In this document: positions 35,186 through 48,800 of the stretch, piece by piece
How positions within the stretch are numbered: the first letter of the stretch is position 1
How the letters are laid out: every line of letters begins with the position of its first letter
NCBI GenBank assembly: GCA_011009095.1
Contig: VTPC01090600.1
Span: 207,657-271,656 of the forward strand
DNA: 64,000 bases
Reading direction: 5' to 3'
DNA from: Ignelater luminosus
Lineage: Eukaryota; Arthropoda; Insecta; Coleoptera; Elateridae
Notes under the pieces: model-generated
Seen by the model: only the letters and a program-made list of their open reading frames with translations
The model's database searches: none
Told to the model about the DNA's origin: nothing
Made by a program: the position numbers and the translations under genes

Positions 35186-36751
35186 ACAGTGATGTGTCAC
35201 ATTTAGACCCCTTAAGCTATGCGCCTGTTATATGCGGGTTTTTGTTGTTCATTTTCGTAATTTAAAAAAAATTCTGCACTTCTATTGATCTTGTGCTGGA
35301 GAAAGACCGTTAGAAACAGGTAAATGAACGACCTTGGATAACGACACTATGAGGGGTAAAATGTTTTCAGACAGATTTAAACCTTCATAGAAGTAAGTTG
35401 TCTTTTGGAATATTATGAATATTATTTTTATTTTTAATGCTTAAATTCATAGAAATACGTAGCAGTTGCTTTGTAATTGTTCATTTAACTTTGCCAATAT
35501 TGTATATTAGTAACACTACTCATTACTAAGTTTTTAATAATTTTATTTCAGATATGGTTCATGAGAAATTTATTTAAGACGACCACAGACCGAGAGATGC
35601 TTAAACTAGTGGTGAATGCGGTGATATTGGTATCTTGACAAATTGTTAGAAAAATCGTTTGAGTTTCAACTTTAAAATCTGGGGCGTGTTGTATTTAAAC
35701 AAAAAAGGACACAATCTATACTGCGTTGAACAAATCCGAACACCCCGGAAATGTTAGTGGTTTGCAATGGAACTTGGAGATATGTAATGTATAATTCATA
35801 TCAAATTTAGGTACAAAAGCGAAACAAATAGTACGTAGGACGAATTTAACAACGAAATATTAATAATTAAATAGATTTCTAACGATAGAAATTTAACAAA
35901 TAAAAAATTATAAATGTTTGAGTGTTCCGATTTTTTGTAAATCAGTGTTATAATCTATCTGGAAAAACCCAACTCCACCTGCGTTTTAAAACTGCATCAA
36001 CTTAGATTTAGGTACATATCTGCGTACATAAGAGTAAATACGTGAAGCTTAATTATTAGTAAGTAGTATGGTTTGTTAATTTTTAAATATTTTATGTTGT
36101 ACATGTGTTATGTATATTTTATAATAAAATATTTAATTTATGTTGTCCTAATTTAGCTTTTGTTTTCTACTAGATGTAAATTATAGATTTAATAGAAATA
36201 AAACTTTATTTGTAAGTAATCAAACTAAAAATAAAAGCTTAATAAGGTATAGGTAAGTTTATACAACAAAATATTAATTAAATCTGTCAATTAACTCACT
36301 AAGTATTGCAACACTAAAGTTATTTAACTGCATTAAATCGATTCCGCTTAGCCGTACAGTTCCTATATAGGAATGCCAATGTAAATCCGAACTTGCAACA
36401 ACGCCATCTGTTGACAAGCTCAGCTTTTGATTTCTTATGTCTCCAAACGATGGCGCTGTATCTGACTCGGATTGATGCGGTTGTACGGCACAGAAACTGT
36501 ATGTGCTATGCAATGCTATGCCATACAGATACTAAACGGTTCCTACATCAGATCTGACCACGATGCCTACACAGTTTAGACCCAGAATTAGCGTTTCATT
36601 CCCTAGTCGAAACGGACTCGGCAACCTATACAGTTCCCACCATATTGTGCTACTAGGGAAGTTTACAAATTTTTCTGTTTATATTTATATTTTTTTAATT
36701 CAAATAAAATTTTATTTCTTTAATATTTCAAATTTTTTTTAATAGTATATT

Positions 36752-36860
36752 AAAATACAAGTTGCAGAAGGCATCTATTCAAGCATGAATTTGAAATTCC
36801 GAAACGAGCCGAGTTGAGGAACAAATGAGTGCTTGATGGACCTTCTGCAACGAGTGTTTT
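36752..36860. repeat. Palindromic element with GTTGCAGAAGG arms
   Basis: The left arm has GTTGCAGAAGG (36761) followed by CAAGCA. The right arm has TGCTTG followed by CCTTCTGCAAC (ending about 36851). AAAATAC and GTGTTTT extend the outer pairing imperfectly. An internal GAATTTGAAATTC is itself palindromic. This 109-bp structured block looks like a small repeat or fold-forming element. No target duplication was found. Confidence 0.5.
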
Positions 36861-39800
36861 GTACTATTTTTTCTATTTTGTCGCTTTGTACCATTTTCTA
36901 AATTAAAAAATAAAAATTTTAAATCTAGTGAATTTTACGGTGGTTGGTAACATTTATGTGGCGTAATTTTGGGCGGCTGTGAAAAAAACTTCTTTTTCAT
37001 TGTTATTTATTAATTTGCTTTGTTCTTTGACATATGACAGTTCAACGCTACTAACATCAATACAATAAATTTTACTAGGCTATTCTATCACGCCAACCAC
37101 TTATTTTAACATTCAAATGACGTCATTTCGGTGCTAGAATAGACTTAATCTAAACGCAAAATAGAAAAAGTTTATTCGGAAATTCTAAACTTAGCAGGAT
37201 TCAAATTTGGCATTCTATATTCCAAAAACGTGAGATCTCAAAAGTGTCGCATGACAACCAGTTCCTAGAACCTCCCTTTTGATCTTAGGCATCTGTTCCA
37301 AACCTTAAGATTTAGTCGATTCTATGAAAATTTGAGGTGATTGTGGTGGAAAAATCATGTTTTCATTTCGTATAACAACTTCTTTGTTGAATTAAAGTTT
37401 TAATAGTTTGACGATCTCTAATACGTTACTAGTCTAAAGATTGTATTCTCTTTCAAACTGTTTTCATAGAGTTGTTTAATCAATATCACATCTGTAAGTG
37501 CTACCATATTGTCTACATTGCATCCAGAGAAGGTACTTCAAACGATTATGATATCACCTACAATGCTTTAAGTGGCGCAATACACTGAAGTGACATTTTC
37601 GTTTTTGTAGCTCTGACGAATATTTTAACTTAAATCATTTGGATTTTGACTTTTATTCGTGTAACAGGGACAAACAAAGCAGTATGTAAACGTCCTTTTG
37701 CGGAACTGAATTAATGTTACAAGTTTGAAACAGTCTTTTTATTTCTGTGTAAAAATTGCTACCTGTTTGTGCAAATCAATCAATGATGCGAGAAAGACAA
37801 GTCTTGGAAGAGGTTGTAGTACTTTTTATACCTAGCAAATAAGCTTTTGTGGTCTCCTTTTACTGACAGGTCATCGAAATTTAGACACAAGCAGCAATGG
37901 TGCATTTGATTTGTCTTCTTTTGGAAAGTTGAGCCATTGGGTTTCAACCTTTTATATCAAAGACACTTCTCATTTTGCTAAAGTTATACTAACACAATGT
38001 TTTCCTGTCCTTTTCAGGTAACAACCCTTCTATTAATAATGAAGACATTAATTTGTTTTAGTTACAAATCTCAAGCTCTGTAGCTGTGACTAGCGGTCTT
38101 AGAGTTGCGATCTACAGTGCAGCCTCCCTTCATTGTCAAGAAAAGAATTTGAATTTTTGTTTAAAATATATGACGTAGTTCAAATTATGCTTGACACTTG
38201 ATTCTTAGTAAATATTTTGTAAAATTAAAATTAGTTGTTTCATATCACACATCAATGCTTTGTTTAATTGTACTACCCTTTATCTTTAATTGCAACTTAG
38301 CACAATAAGCCGCTTTCAAAGACAAACACGATGAGTTATTGGCATGAAATCTCTTGGTAAATACGAATCTGTCAAGAACTTTGAGTCACAAACTAGTTTT
38401 CACTCTTTAGCAGGCGTCTAGCAAAACTGGGACTAAAACAGTCATAGCGTTGCAGTTTAGATACTTTGCACTGCAAATTCAGGTAGAATTTCACTTTGGG
38501 CGTACGATTAACGAATACAAAAACATGAGATCTCATTAGGGTACACTCACTCTATTACTGTTCAAGTTGTTGGTGTGTTCTGTGTTACGGTGTACTCTGT
38601 GCTCAGGTTCTGTTTTCCCTTTACAATTAGAACAAAATGGTTTCACCCGACTTCCCTTTTTCCCGCAGACCAAATTTGCAGACTCTCTACAAGATTTATT
38701 TCCTTTTACTTCTAAAACATCATGTGTTGCATGGTTCTTCCAGATTGTTTTTCTTTTTTGGGAATATGTGCAGATGCTACCAGAGTTTTATGTTTCCTCT
38801 TCCTTCGGCCCAAACTCGCACAATTCGTTTTTTTTCTTTATGTTGTGTAAATTACATTGAAAATTTGTTTTTTTTATCTCACTACACCAAATGTATTCAA
38901 GATTTGTCTGAACTCGCAGCTTAAAATTCCTTTTCTTTCCACATATTTAGTGGTTCGCAAAAATTCTTGTCTTTCCACTCAAAATTCATTATCTGTGTCT
39001 TTCGGTATTTTTGTAGATTCTGTTTGAAATCTATTTTTCTGTTATTTTGTTCCGATCTCGTAAAAACGTAAAATAGAATAGGACAGCTTTAATACCAATA
39101 GGATATTTTTCATATGACTTCTTCAGAGAAAGATTTAAACAATTAAAATCAACTTTAGAAATGCATATAAGTCGCCGCCATCCAATAAAGCCCATAACCT
39201 ACTTTGAAACTTGTGACGACGTAAATTTTAAAGTAAAGTTACTTCCAAACTAAAACTCTGTTATTTTCTCTCTATCTACTGTGACAAAGGCTAAATCTGT
39301 AACTTCGTCACCATTTCTGTATACAAGATTGATTCAGAAAAGCCTATGTCGAATTAATACAAATTTTATCAGACACTATTGTGTTTTAGTATGTTTTGCA
39401 TTCTTCCTCTGTAATTACTTTTCAGTTTTGTTTAGTTATAATAAACTCGAAAACTAGCATTCGGTCATAATACTCATAGTCGAGAAATAACGTGCAATTG
39501 CAACTTTTCATTTCTATTTTCCTTCTTTCAATAATTATAATTCGTGCAAAAATAAGTCAGTGTTATTCTATTTTAGTTTGGTTCTCTGCTGTCCCTAAAA
39601 TAATATAAATTTTATGTTATCCAAGATTATATTTCCAACATTTTATTGCTTAATTATGCATGTATTTAATTTAAAAGCAGAAAGATTAGGAGAGGCTGTT
39701 TAAGTGCAAGACAAGAGTCCATAATTTACCGATGTTCTTATCCTAATAAACCCTAAAGGCTTTTAGATTTAAATTTAATATTTTCAAGTGAAAATGTTGG

Positions 39801-42800
39801 TTAAAACGGTTTTCACATTAATCGAATGGAAAGCCCGAAGCACAGTTACACAGAGCACGATTAAGTTCATAGTGCATTAAAACGGCAGTAATAAGAAAGA
39901 AGGAGGCGATTGTCACCACATGGTGTTCGCTCGTATAAGTTTCCCTCAAGTGCTATTGTGCAAATGTTAAGGGGTAAATAGTCTTGGTTTTATTGTTTTA
40001 TATAAAGAAAAATTATTTTTATCTCATCATTTAATCGCTACCGAAAAAAATGAAAAAAATTAATATCAACTCGTCCATCTAAATACGGGATAATAGAAGA
40101 AAGTTAAGTACATTGAAATGCCTCTAACTCCGAATTCTTGGATTTTACTTTTAACGTGCCTTTCATGCGAAATATCCCATCATCCTATAAGGAGTCCTCA
40201 TTTAACTTTCAAGTATAATGCCTCGAGGCCCTTCTAAAAACTTATTTTCCCTATTTATTGAAGTTTTAAGATATTATAATACGCATAAAAGTTATTCTGT
40301 AATTAAAGTAAATACGTAAAATATTTGATGTTAAATTCTAAATGATGATGCCTTTAGTCTTATTCTCGGTGGTAAATTAAATTTGGAAATGATTCCAAAC
40401 GCTGTTGTAATTTAACTTTAAAGATGAAATTTATGCTGCTCATTCTTGTTAAATATAAAAGGTTATTATTATTACTATTAAAGAACGTGCCATTATCATT
40501 TTGATTTTATAATATAAAATGGCAAAACATTTGCAACTTAAGTATTTAAAACGATTATTTTGTATGCCGGTAGCCTTTTTTTATTTTTTAAGGAATAGTT
40601 TGTAAGGCATTCAAATATTCGTTTCTGCTTTTAGTAAAATTGAAAATTCTAACTAAAAAAAGTTTGAAAAGTTTTATTAGAGAGATTCTGGAACGAGGAT
40701 TAAAAGTATTGCGTGCAAAAGTTTGTTTTTTCCTTTTTTGTGTACTTTCCTTTTAATTCAAATATACAAAAGATAGATAACCTCACTTTGTTTAACTCTA
40801 CTTGTAAACTGATTATAGCTGAATTAAAAAAGGAAAAAATTCTAGCCAATCTCTTAGTTTAAAAACAACAAAGTAATTTGATGAATAATAAATTCATTTT
40901 ACTGAATAACAAACTTTACAAGAGATAAGTATTATACAAATTAAAAGTTTTTTTACTTATTTCTTGCTTACTGTTCGAAATTAAAATAAAATCATCAAAA
41001 GCAGTTCAGGTATGTCTAGAGAATTTTTTTTGTGAGTCTTTCTTTCCATTTAACCAGAGCTAATGTAATTTAAAAGAAATATACTTCCATTTTTATTCAA
41101 AGATAGATTAGTAAGACAGACACATTACTATAATTTTAATTCTTAATTGCAAGTTTTCTAACCTAATATTATTTATAGCCACAATGAGGTATGAATATTT
41201 CCGATTTACCTCAACGTTTACAACTTATTTTCTTGCCCGAAATCAACTCTCGAATTATTTTGCACTAAAGTTTATTGGCGTAGTATTGTGAGTTTAAATG
41301 TTATTTCGCCTATGAATAGTCTTAGTATATCTATAATCTCTAACAAGAAGGATCGTTTCTTTAAAATCAAGGGTGGTTAAGAGATAAGATGTTTGCGTTC
41401 TAACTTCAAGTTATTTAATTATAAAGATTTTTGTAATTGGCTGATTAGAAAGAATTGTTGATTTAAACTTAGCCTAAGGCTTTTTTATTTGATTTTATTA
41501 TTTGAGATCAGTGAATACTCTAAGTAATGTTTTTTGTACCAGCTCGAGTCCAAACTGTGCCGTAGACTTTGTAATGGAACCTTCAAACAAAATTCCGATA
41601 TTTCATTAAACTATGGTATCAAATACCTCAGAACTATAAGAAGATACTATGACCAACAGAAACCTAAAACGTAACAAGTCTTTGATATCCATAAAACAAG
41701 ATTAAACTTCATACAATAAGTAAAGCAACTAGCTATAGCAGTTAGCAGTGTTAACCTTTCTTGTTTTCCTTTAAAAATATTTACTAAGTCTAGACCTAGT
41801 AGTACTTGCAAACAAACTGTTGCCAAAGCTGGCATTTAACGTTATTTTGGGTATATCTTTTGTGGACAACTTTGGGGCAAATTGAAACTTTGCCGGTAGT
41901 GTCAAAAAAGGCACACTGTAATTTTGTACTAGTCGATCAATTAGAAACAACTGCACTGTGGTGGTTAACCAAGAAATTGACTTCAAGATCACTTCTGATA
42001 AATTCTGAAAAGTATTAGTTAATTTTCTCTAAGGTTGCTCATCTGCATCGTCTAGGTTTGCAGTCTAAGGACGAGTTGTATCAACTAAGTCCAAATATCG
42101 ATTGAGATTCAACTCCATAAAGATTATATTTGTAATAATTGTTTCTAGTGTAACATTTGAACCTCAAACAAAATTCCAACTTATTGGTATAACCATCTCT
42201 TAGTTACTCGTCTTGTTTTCATAACATGAGAATTAATGCAATATTCGTGCTGTTAATGATCTTACAGTCTTCATATAACATAGGTTTTCCCAGACAAAGT
42301 TTCTACAATAGATGATTAATAAACCATCAACACCAACATTAAAGTAGTAACGAAAAATATGTTTACTTTTAAATGAAATGTGCACTGTGCAGCTTACTTG
42401 ATGCGCTCTATGCTTTTTTAGTGTCAGAAAAAGATTGATTTAAATTTAAGTTAATTAAACACTGCTCTTTAGCTTTACTTCTCGAGTCTATTGTGCAATC
42501 TTACTCAGGAATAAATTTCATCAAAGTGAATAAAGTAAATTATGTTTTAATGATTATATTAATCCTGCAAACAAAGCAATGCAGTAACGTTAAGGATATA
42601 ATTACAATGCAGCGTGTAACAACACCATGAAATTTCTTAATAACATCATCAAACAAAACTGCAGACTTAACATGATACAAAACTTGTAAATCTCTGTAAC
42701 AGTTTTACACATAAACATGAACGTATTTAACATTTTACTTTGAAGCGACGAAACTTCATAATCTGCCCGACATATTCTCTTTAGAGACAACGCAGATATA

Positions 42801-45800
42801 TTTAGAAAGAATTAATAGCTAAATTCTCTGAAACGTTTCCACAGCTTCATATAATTCAATAAATCTCTTGGTAATAAAAAGAATTTTGTCAGTACAATGA
42901 GTTTGTAGGAAAGAATTACTGTTCTATTCTTTAAAATTGAATTTTCAAGTAGGGATTTAATAAGTAGAATACAATACAGTCTACAATACATAAAAATGTG
43001 TTTCGAAAGCAATACTGTGTTCAGTGATGTAACGGATTTACTTTCGAAATGGAAGAGAGTTTATATATCTCTCTTTTTAGATATTGCTTTTATGTCTACA
43101 AGAAGAAAGAAAAGACGCAAATGCCGAGTACCCAGAACAATACTTTACAATTTGAATAAAGCTGCATTATTTAATTTCTTATTTGTTATTATGGAATTCA
43201 TCTTAGAAATAGAATTTTCTGTATTTGAAATTAGAGTTTTAAATTTAATTTAAGTCTTGAACTTAGAGCACATGTATTTGTCGGAGGTAAATGTGGGTGA
43301 ACAAACTAGTTTTGAAAGTAGTTTTGGGATCATCTGATAAACAGCCTGCTTGGGTTAAATAATATCGATTCACAGTAGGTACAGCTAGTACAAGAATTTT
43401 ACGTCGATAATAGAGCTGTACCTTTCATAAACTAACTAGGCTGCTAGTTATCTAGTGCCTTTTAGTAAATGCATTCTTGTTTACCTATTCATGACATCAC
43501 ATATTCTACCTTTTCCATTAACATGCATCAATATTTCTAGTTAATCTTATAATTATTGAAGTATAAAGAAAATAAAAAGGATTGAATTTATGCATTTAAG
43601 ATCGATAAAAAAAGTTCATTAAACAATATATTTGAGGATTGCAACGAAATACGTTGAAGACACCTCTAAAAGTACTCAAAATAAGAAAAGAGTATAAAAT
43701 CTGCTAAAATGATTTAAAACAATCTTTCAAGGTCGAATAAAATTGAATTTTCTGATTTGGACATTCGATATTAAAAACTTGCTTTAAAAAACGTAACGCT
43801 ATTTTCTACGAAATATGTATTTGGGTCTCACAAGAACGGTTGTTTGTTAAATTAAATTTGTCGGCATAATCAAAGTTTAGGCATCCGTCTGGTCTCGTAA
43901 GAGATACCGTAGCAAAACATGTTATTAAGTTTGTTAGACGTATGTGCTAAGCACCTAATACTCATAACATAAGGTACAATTCAAATCTGCATCGCATAAA
44001 GCAGCAAATCGTCCGATAAAGTGAATCCAGCGTATTCGAAAACATAAGGCACGCATTTGAAAAAGGTCAGAAAGTGTTGTATTTCTGTATGTTTTAGCTA
44101 GAAACCCGTTGCATCTTTACCGTTTTTACAGAAATATCATGTTTTTCAAATAAACAAATTCTATTAAGAAATTAGCTCGTTTGTAGGCGCATATTTGGCC
44201 AGTTTGATTCTTGTTACTTAGTTTCGAGTTAAAACACTAATTTTACTTCTTCATCTAGTAAACGGTAGAAAGTACGGAGTTGAAAAACAGTATTTACAAA
44301 ACCTGTTAAAACAGCTTGGAAATACGTAACAGCCTAGAGCGTGATGATGAAACATCATACCTCCTAGTAACTAAGTTATCTGGTTTGTAACGAATTGTAT
44401 TAAGTAAAATTATTAGTGTTCTACTCTAAAAAAAACACTCCATTGAGATCTCAAATCTCAAGTACTTCCAGCCCTTTGAATTGAATCATTCGACTTCCAG
44501 AGTTTGGTTTTGTCATACTAGATCTATTTTGGGAAAACTAAAGCTATTGGATGAGTGAGAAGATTGTTTTGCTCCTGGAGCAAGCGGTTAATTATAAATG
44601 AGTTACATTCCGTGTGACCCTTACTTTTCATAGATTTGTTTAACGTCCGAGAGTAACATGGCAAACTTCTTAGGGCTCATTAAATTCTATAGACTTACTT
44701 GTGTGCAGAGCGAGTATTTTATCTGTTTAGAGTACGCTTTTTTCAAGAGTAGTGTGGATCTTGTCCTAACAAAACTGATCAATTTACATCAAAGTGATTA
44801 CTTTGACCCAAATTTATGTAATGTATACTAAAAACTTGTAAAAGATTCGCTCTGTATATCCTCGATAACGTAACTTACGCCTATTTATTTATAAAATAAT
44901 ACGCCCTTCTTGTGTCATCATCATTCTAAACAAAAGCTGCTTGTTCGTAATTCTTGATGTTTTTACGGATTTGTACATCGTACCCCTTCCTACATAATAA
45001 ACCATACTATTACACAAATTAGATTTTTGAAGCTTATGGCTATATCAACCGATCTCTATTAGACATAAATCGCCAATTTTGTTTTTTTCCTCTTTACTAT
45101 AAATGTTTTTACAGTTTTTGCAAAGTCTGAAAAATTTGAAAGTGCGTCCACGAACAGTAACTAACTGATGTCAGTAAAGAAAGCGTTTTCAAAGGTGCTG
45201 ACTTTGCTTGCACAAAAACTGAAGTTTGCTGGCACTTGTCAGGCAAATCCACGATGCCAGTGCTACAACTTGCTGACTGCCAGTAAACACTAGTAAAGCT
45301 TGTCTTTGCAAACAAGTAATTACTAATATCGTCTAATCACTGCTGCTGGTAGCGCATTACCGAGATTGCAGTTCATGAACATAGGCAGTTAGAATGGTAA
45401 GTTGTTAGGTAAGGGTTTTGTACTAAAATGCTTTGGTTTGTGATGCATGTGTGTAGTGCAAATAAAATTATTTTTAATCACATTCAAACTTTCTAGTGAC
45501 TTCTGAAGTCTTAGAAGTCTTCCTAAGAAAGTGGAAAACTAAATTATTTGTAGTAATGAGCTTTGTACCAGATACAGCATATCATGCCACTAGGACGCTC
45601 CGAATAAAATGCCTTATCTTACCACAATCGCAAAGAAATAGATTTCAACAAGTACAAAGAGGAGATAGTGACGACAACTTTCTATTGGCAAATCTTGCGA
45701 GAAAAGAGAAATACAAATAGAGAAATACAAGTCTTATTGCTCGTAAAAGTCAGACGAAACTTCTTGCAAATAAAGCTTTGCCGCCAGGAATTGTCAATTT

Positions 45801-48800
45801 AGAATATCTTTATTGCTTCTGTTAATTTTGTTTGTCAAACAAATTAAATATATTCCGCGCAATTGAAACCTGAAACAGAAATGTGGAAATTCTCTAGTAT
45901 TGTAGAGGTATCTGCAACAAGACACTACTGCAGTTCATTTTTGAGCCATCCTGTAATACCAAATAAGAATGATACGTAGTATTTGAGAGGAAATCAAAAG
46001 ATTCTTCACTTCAATGATAACAGTGAAGCCCAAAAGATAAACCAGGGTATGATAAGCTTCGTAAGATTAGGCGGCTTATATTGTATTTAAAGAATACATT
46101 GTTTCCTGTTCCAAACGAAAAACTTGCAGTTGCATCTAACTTAAGAGTGTAGTAAGTAACGTAACCTTACGATCGGCTGAAGGTATTTCAAGACAAATGC
46201 ATCATAAAATATTTCATGATAATTTACCTTTACAGCATATCTACAAAAACCTGAAATACCAAATGCTTAGAGTTGTTCGTACAAATAGAGTATCGAAAAC
46301 TGTACTGTAAAAAATAGAACCGATGGATGCTGATGAGTCTAGATTTTAGTTCTCTTGTTGTACGATAAACAGTAAACCTTGCATCCATCTATAGTACATA
46401 TGCTATGGCATACCTGTGGCACAGTTCTCAGAAAAAATGCTTGCGTAAGTATCTCGTCCATACTTTAAAAATGTACAATAAAAACATAAACAGTGTAAAT
46501 TAGAATTAAAATTTGGATTCGATTCAGGAAATTGTATCTAAGAATTGTTTTTTACCTACTAGATATGTTATGTAACCAAGCGAAATTGCTGTGATAACCA
46601 ACTACTATTGATGAAGTTCAAGTTAACTTTTGCCAAAATTATGTGCAAAAAAAATAGAAGAACTCTCAGGAGCAAAGAACGACCTTGTAGGGCGATGGAA
46701 AATTTATTGGAAGCAAAAACCAAAACGCCCTGCTGCAGATGTTTCACTGGAAGAGGTCCGATTTAGATCAATTTAATCATTCTCTCATATGAACAAATCT
46801 AATATCCAAACTGTTCTGGAAACTCATGCATTTTAAGGTTAAGCAAATACACAATGGAGTTGTATCTCAGTAAAGAGAGAAATTATTTTTTAAACGGTAA
46901 TGGTCATGCAGAATAAGGTTATTACGACTGCATGGTGTGCTATATATGTCAGAAACCATTTGATCTTATTTTCTTTTCTACAGAAGTGCCACATATTTTG
47001 AGTAACCAATTCAAAGTTGTCTATGGTCAAAAGACCTTATTGATTGATTGCTGTGAGGTTTTGGACTTGATATAAATAATCGTGTTTGGACACTTTTGAA
47101 CTGAGTTTTTATTTGACCTAAGTATTAGATCAAATTCGTTTTTTCAGACTTCGAATTATTTGGTCGACATATGTTATACTTACTGTGAACTAAAGTTTGA
47201 CAAGTACCGGACAAATTCAGTTTTAACTAGGACAGTCTAAAGAGGTTTAAAGAGTCCAACTTTGCTGGAAAGAGAGGAAAACAAGAAACTAAATAAAGAA
47301 AGCAAAATAGAAGAAAGGTAAGGGTCTCGAAAACTACAAGCCTAGGTGCTATAGTACTGTGCTTGCATTGATAGATTCCTTCTCTAATTCCTATGCTGTC
47401 TTTTGTTTCTCGCTTTTATTGGTTACTTTTACCTGTAATTTCCACTAACTATTTATGGCATGGCACCTAAACAAAGCTATTGATTGTTGCGTTCGTTTTG
47501 TTAGAAAAAGTAGTGATGCCGTTAAATAATGGAAGTATAAACGAGGAAAAATACCAGGCTAAACTTTATTACTGTTACGGTTTCAAACTGCCCACTTTTA
47601 ATTGCAGACTTGTTCGTAAGGAATAAACAAGAAAGCCTGAGCATTTTTTGATATTATTTAAATGGAGCAAGAAAAATATAATTGTTTCTCTATATGCATT
47701 ACATAACGTAGTTGCAACCAGATTGGTTCAAACCTAAACACTGTAAAAAGAAAGTAAAATTAATGTAATTAGTAGCTCTAGATGATGTCAAGGTTTATAT
47801 TTTATTTACTACCTTAATCTCTCTTCTTAAATAACGAAAGTAGGGTAAGATTCAATGCTAAAATTGCGAAGTCAACAAAAGATTTGTCTTGTTAACTTTC
47901 TAGTTAAATAGAAAGTTAACGTCATTTCCATAAAGTTGTGTCTCGAAAATACAATTGACGAGTAAAAAGAGAATAATATAATACGTGGTAGGTTAAACCC
48001 CTATTTCTTCCTTAAATTATACAAAAGTAGATGTAGTATTAAAATATCGTTAGCGTAAAAAAAAATTAAAAGCAAATTACATACTACGTATCTCACAAGG
48101 GGTATAGGTTTGCACCATACGTAATTTAATTAGTTCTATTTGAAAACGTAACTTATTGTTGATGACTTGCAATTCAAGGGAACATGACATGAATATATTT
48201 ACCCTGCATTTCGATAACTACATGACGTAAATACCGTTTCGTGCTTTCTTGGAAATAGGATTAATTTATCCCGTCAGACGTATACACTACACGTAACTGG
48301 TGTACAATACTACACATCGAAGACTTATTAAATACCAAAAGCTTCTATACTAGTAGAATATTAAATGAGAAACTGATCACAACGTTAATTGAGGAAATTA
48401 ACATAATATAAATTATGGACTTCTCATCCCAACAAAGAGAAAAATACGTTTCGCTGCATTTCGGAAAATAGAGACTAGCAGCTAAAAATAAATGAGAAGC
48501 ATTAACGTAGTCAACGGTTTTATAACAAAAGCACGACACTTACAATGTATTACTTTGCAATTCACCACAACACAAAACCTTAATTCTCATCCATTTATCT
48601 ACTGTATCGCGCATAAAAGGCCATAAATGAGTAAAAGTGGTTTATTATTGAAAATTGATACTCAACTGTGACTTTTTTGTTTGATAAATCTTCTTTTATT
48701 GTGCACACCAGGACCACCATTAACATTCATTTTTACAAATTTAGAACGGATTTTGTTATTCTCAGAAATTTAAATTATTTTGATAATAGGGGAATTTATA

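Noticed and set aside
36351-36489. GCCGTACA/TGTACGGC inverted repeat bounding 139 bp, with a 79-codon frame overlapping
   Set aside because: Eight-base arms are not significant and no target duplication is present.
41647-41992. Minus-strand frames with a LLGLDLV string, recalling gypsy protease/RT boundaries
   Set aside because: No D(S/T)GA active site, no RT motifs and no LTRs nearby; the resemblance is too short.
45109-45315. 68-codon minus-strand frame in a less AT-rich patch
   Set aside because: No motif, no homologue recalled and no element termini around it.
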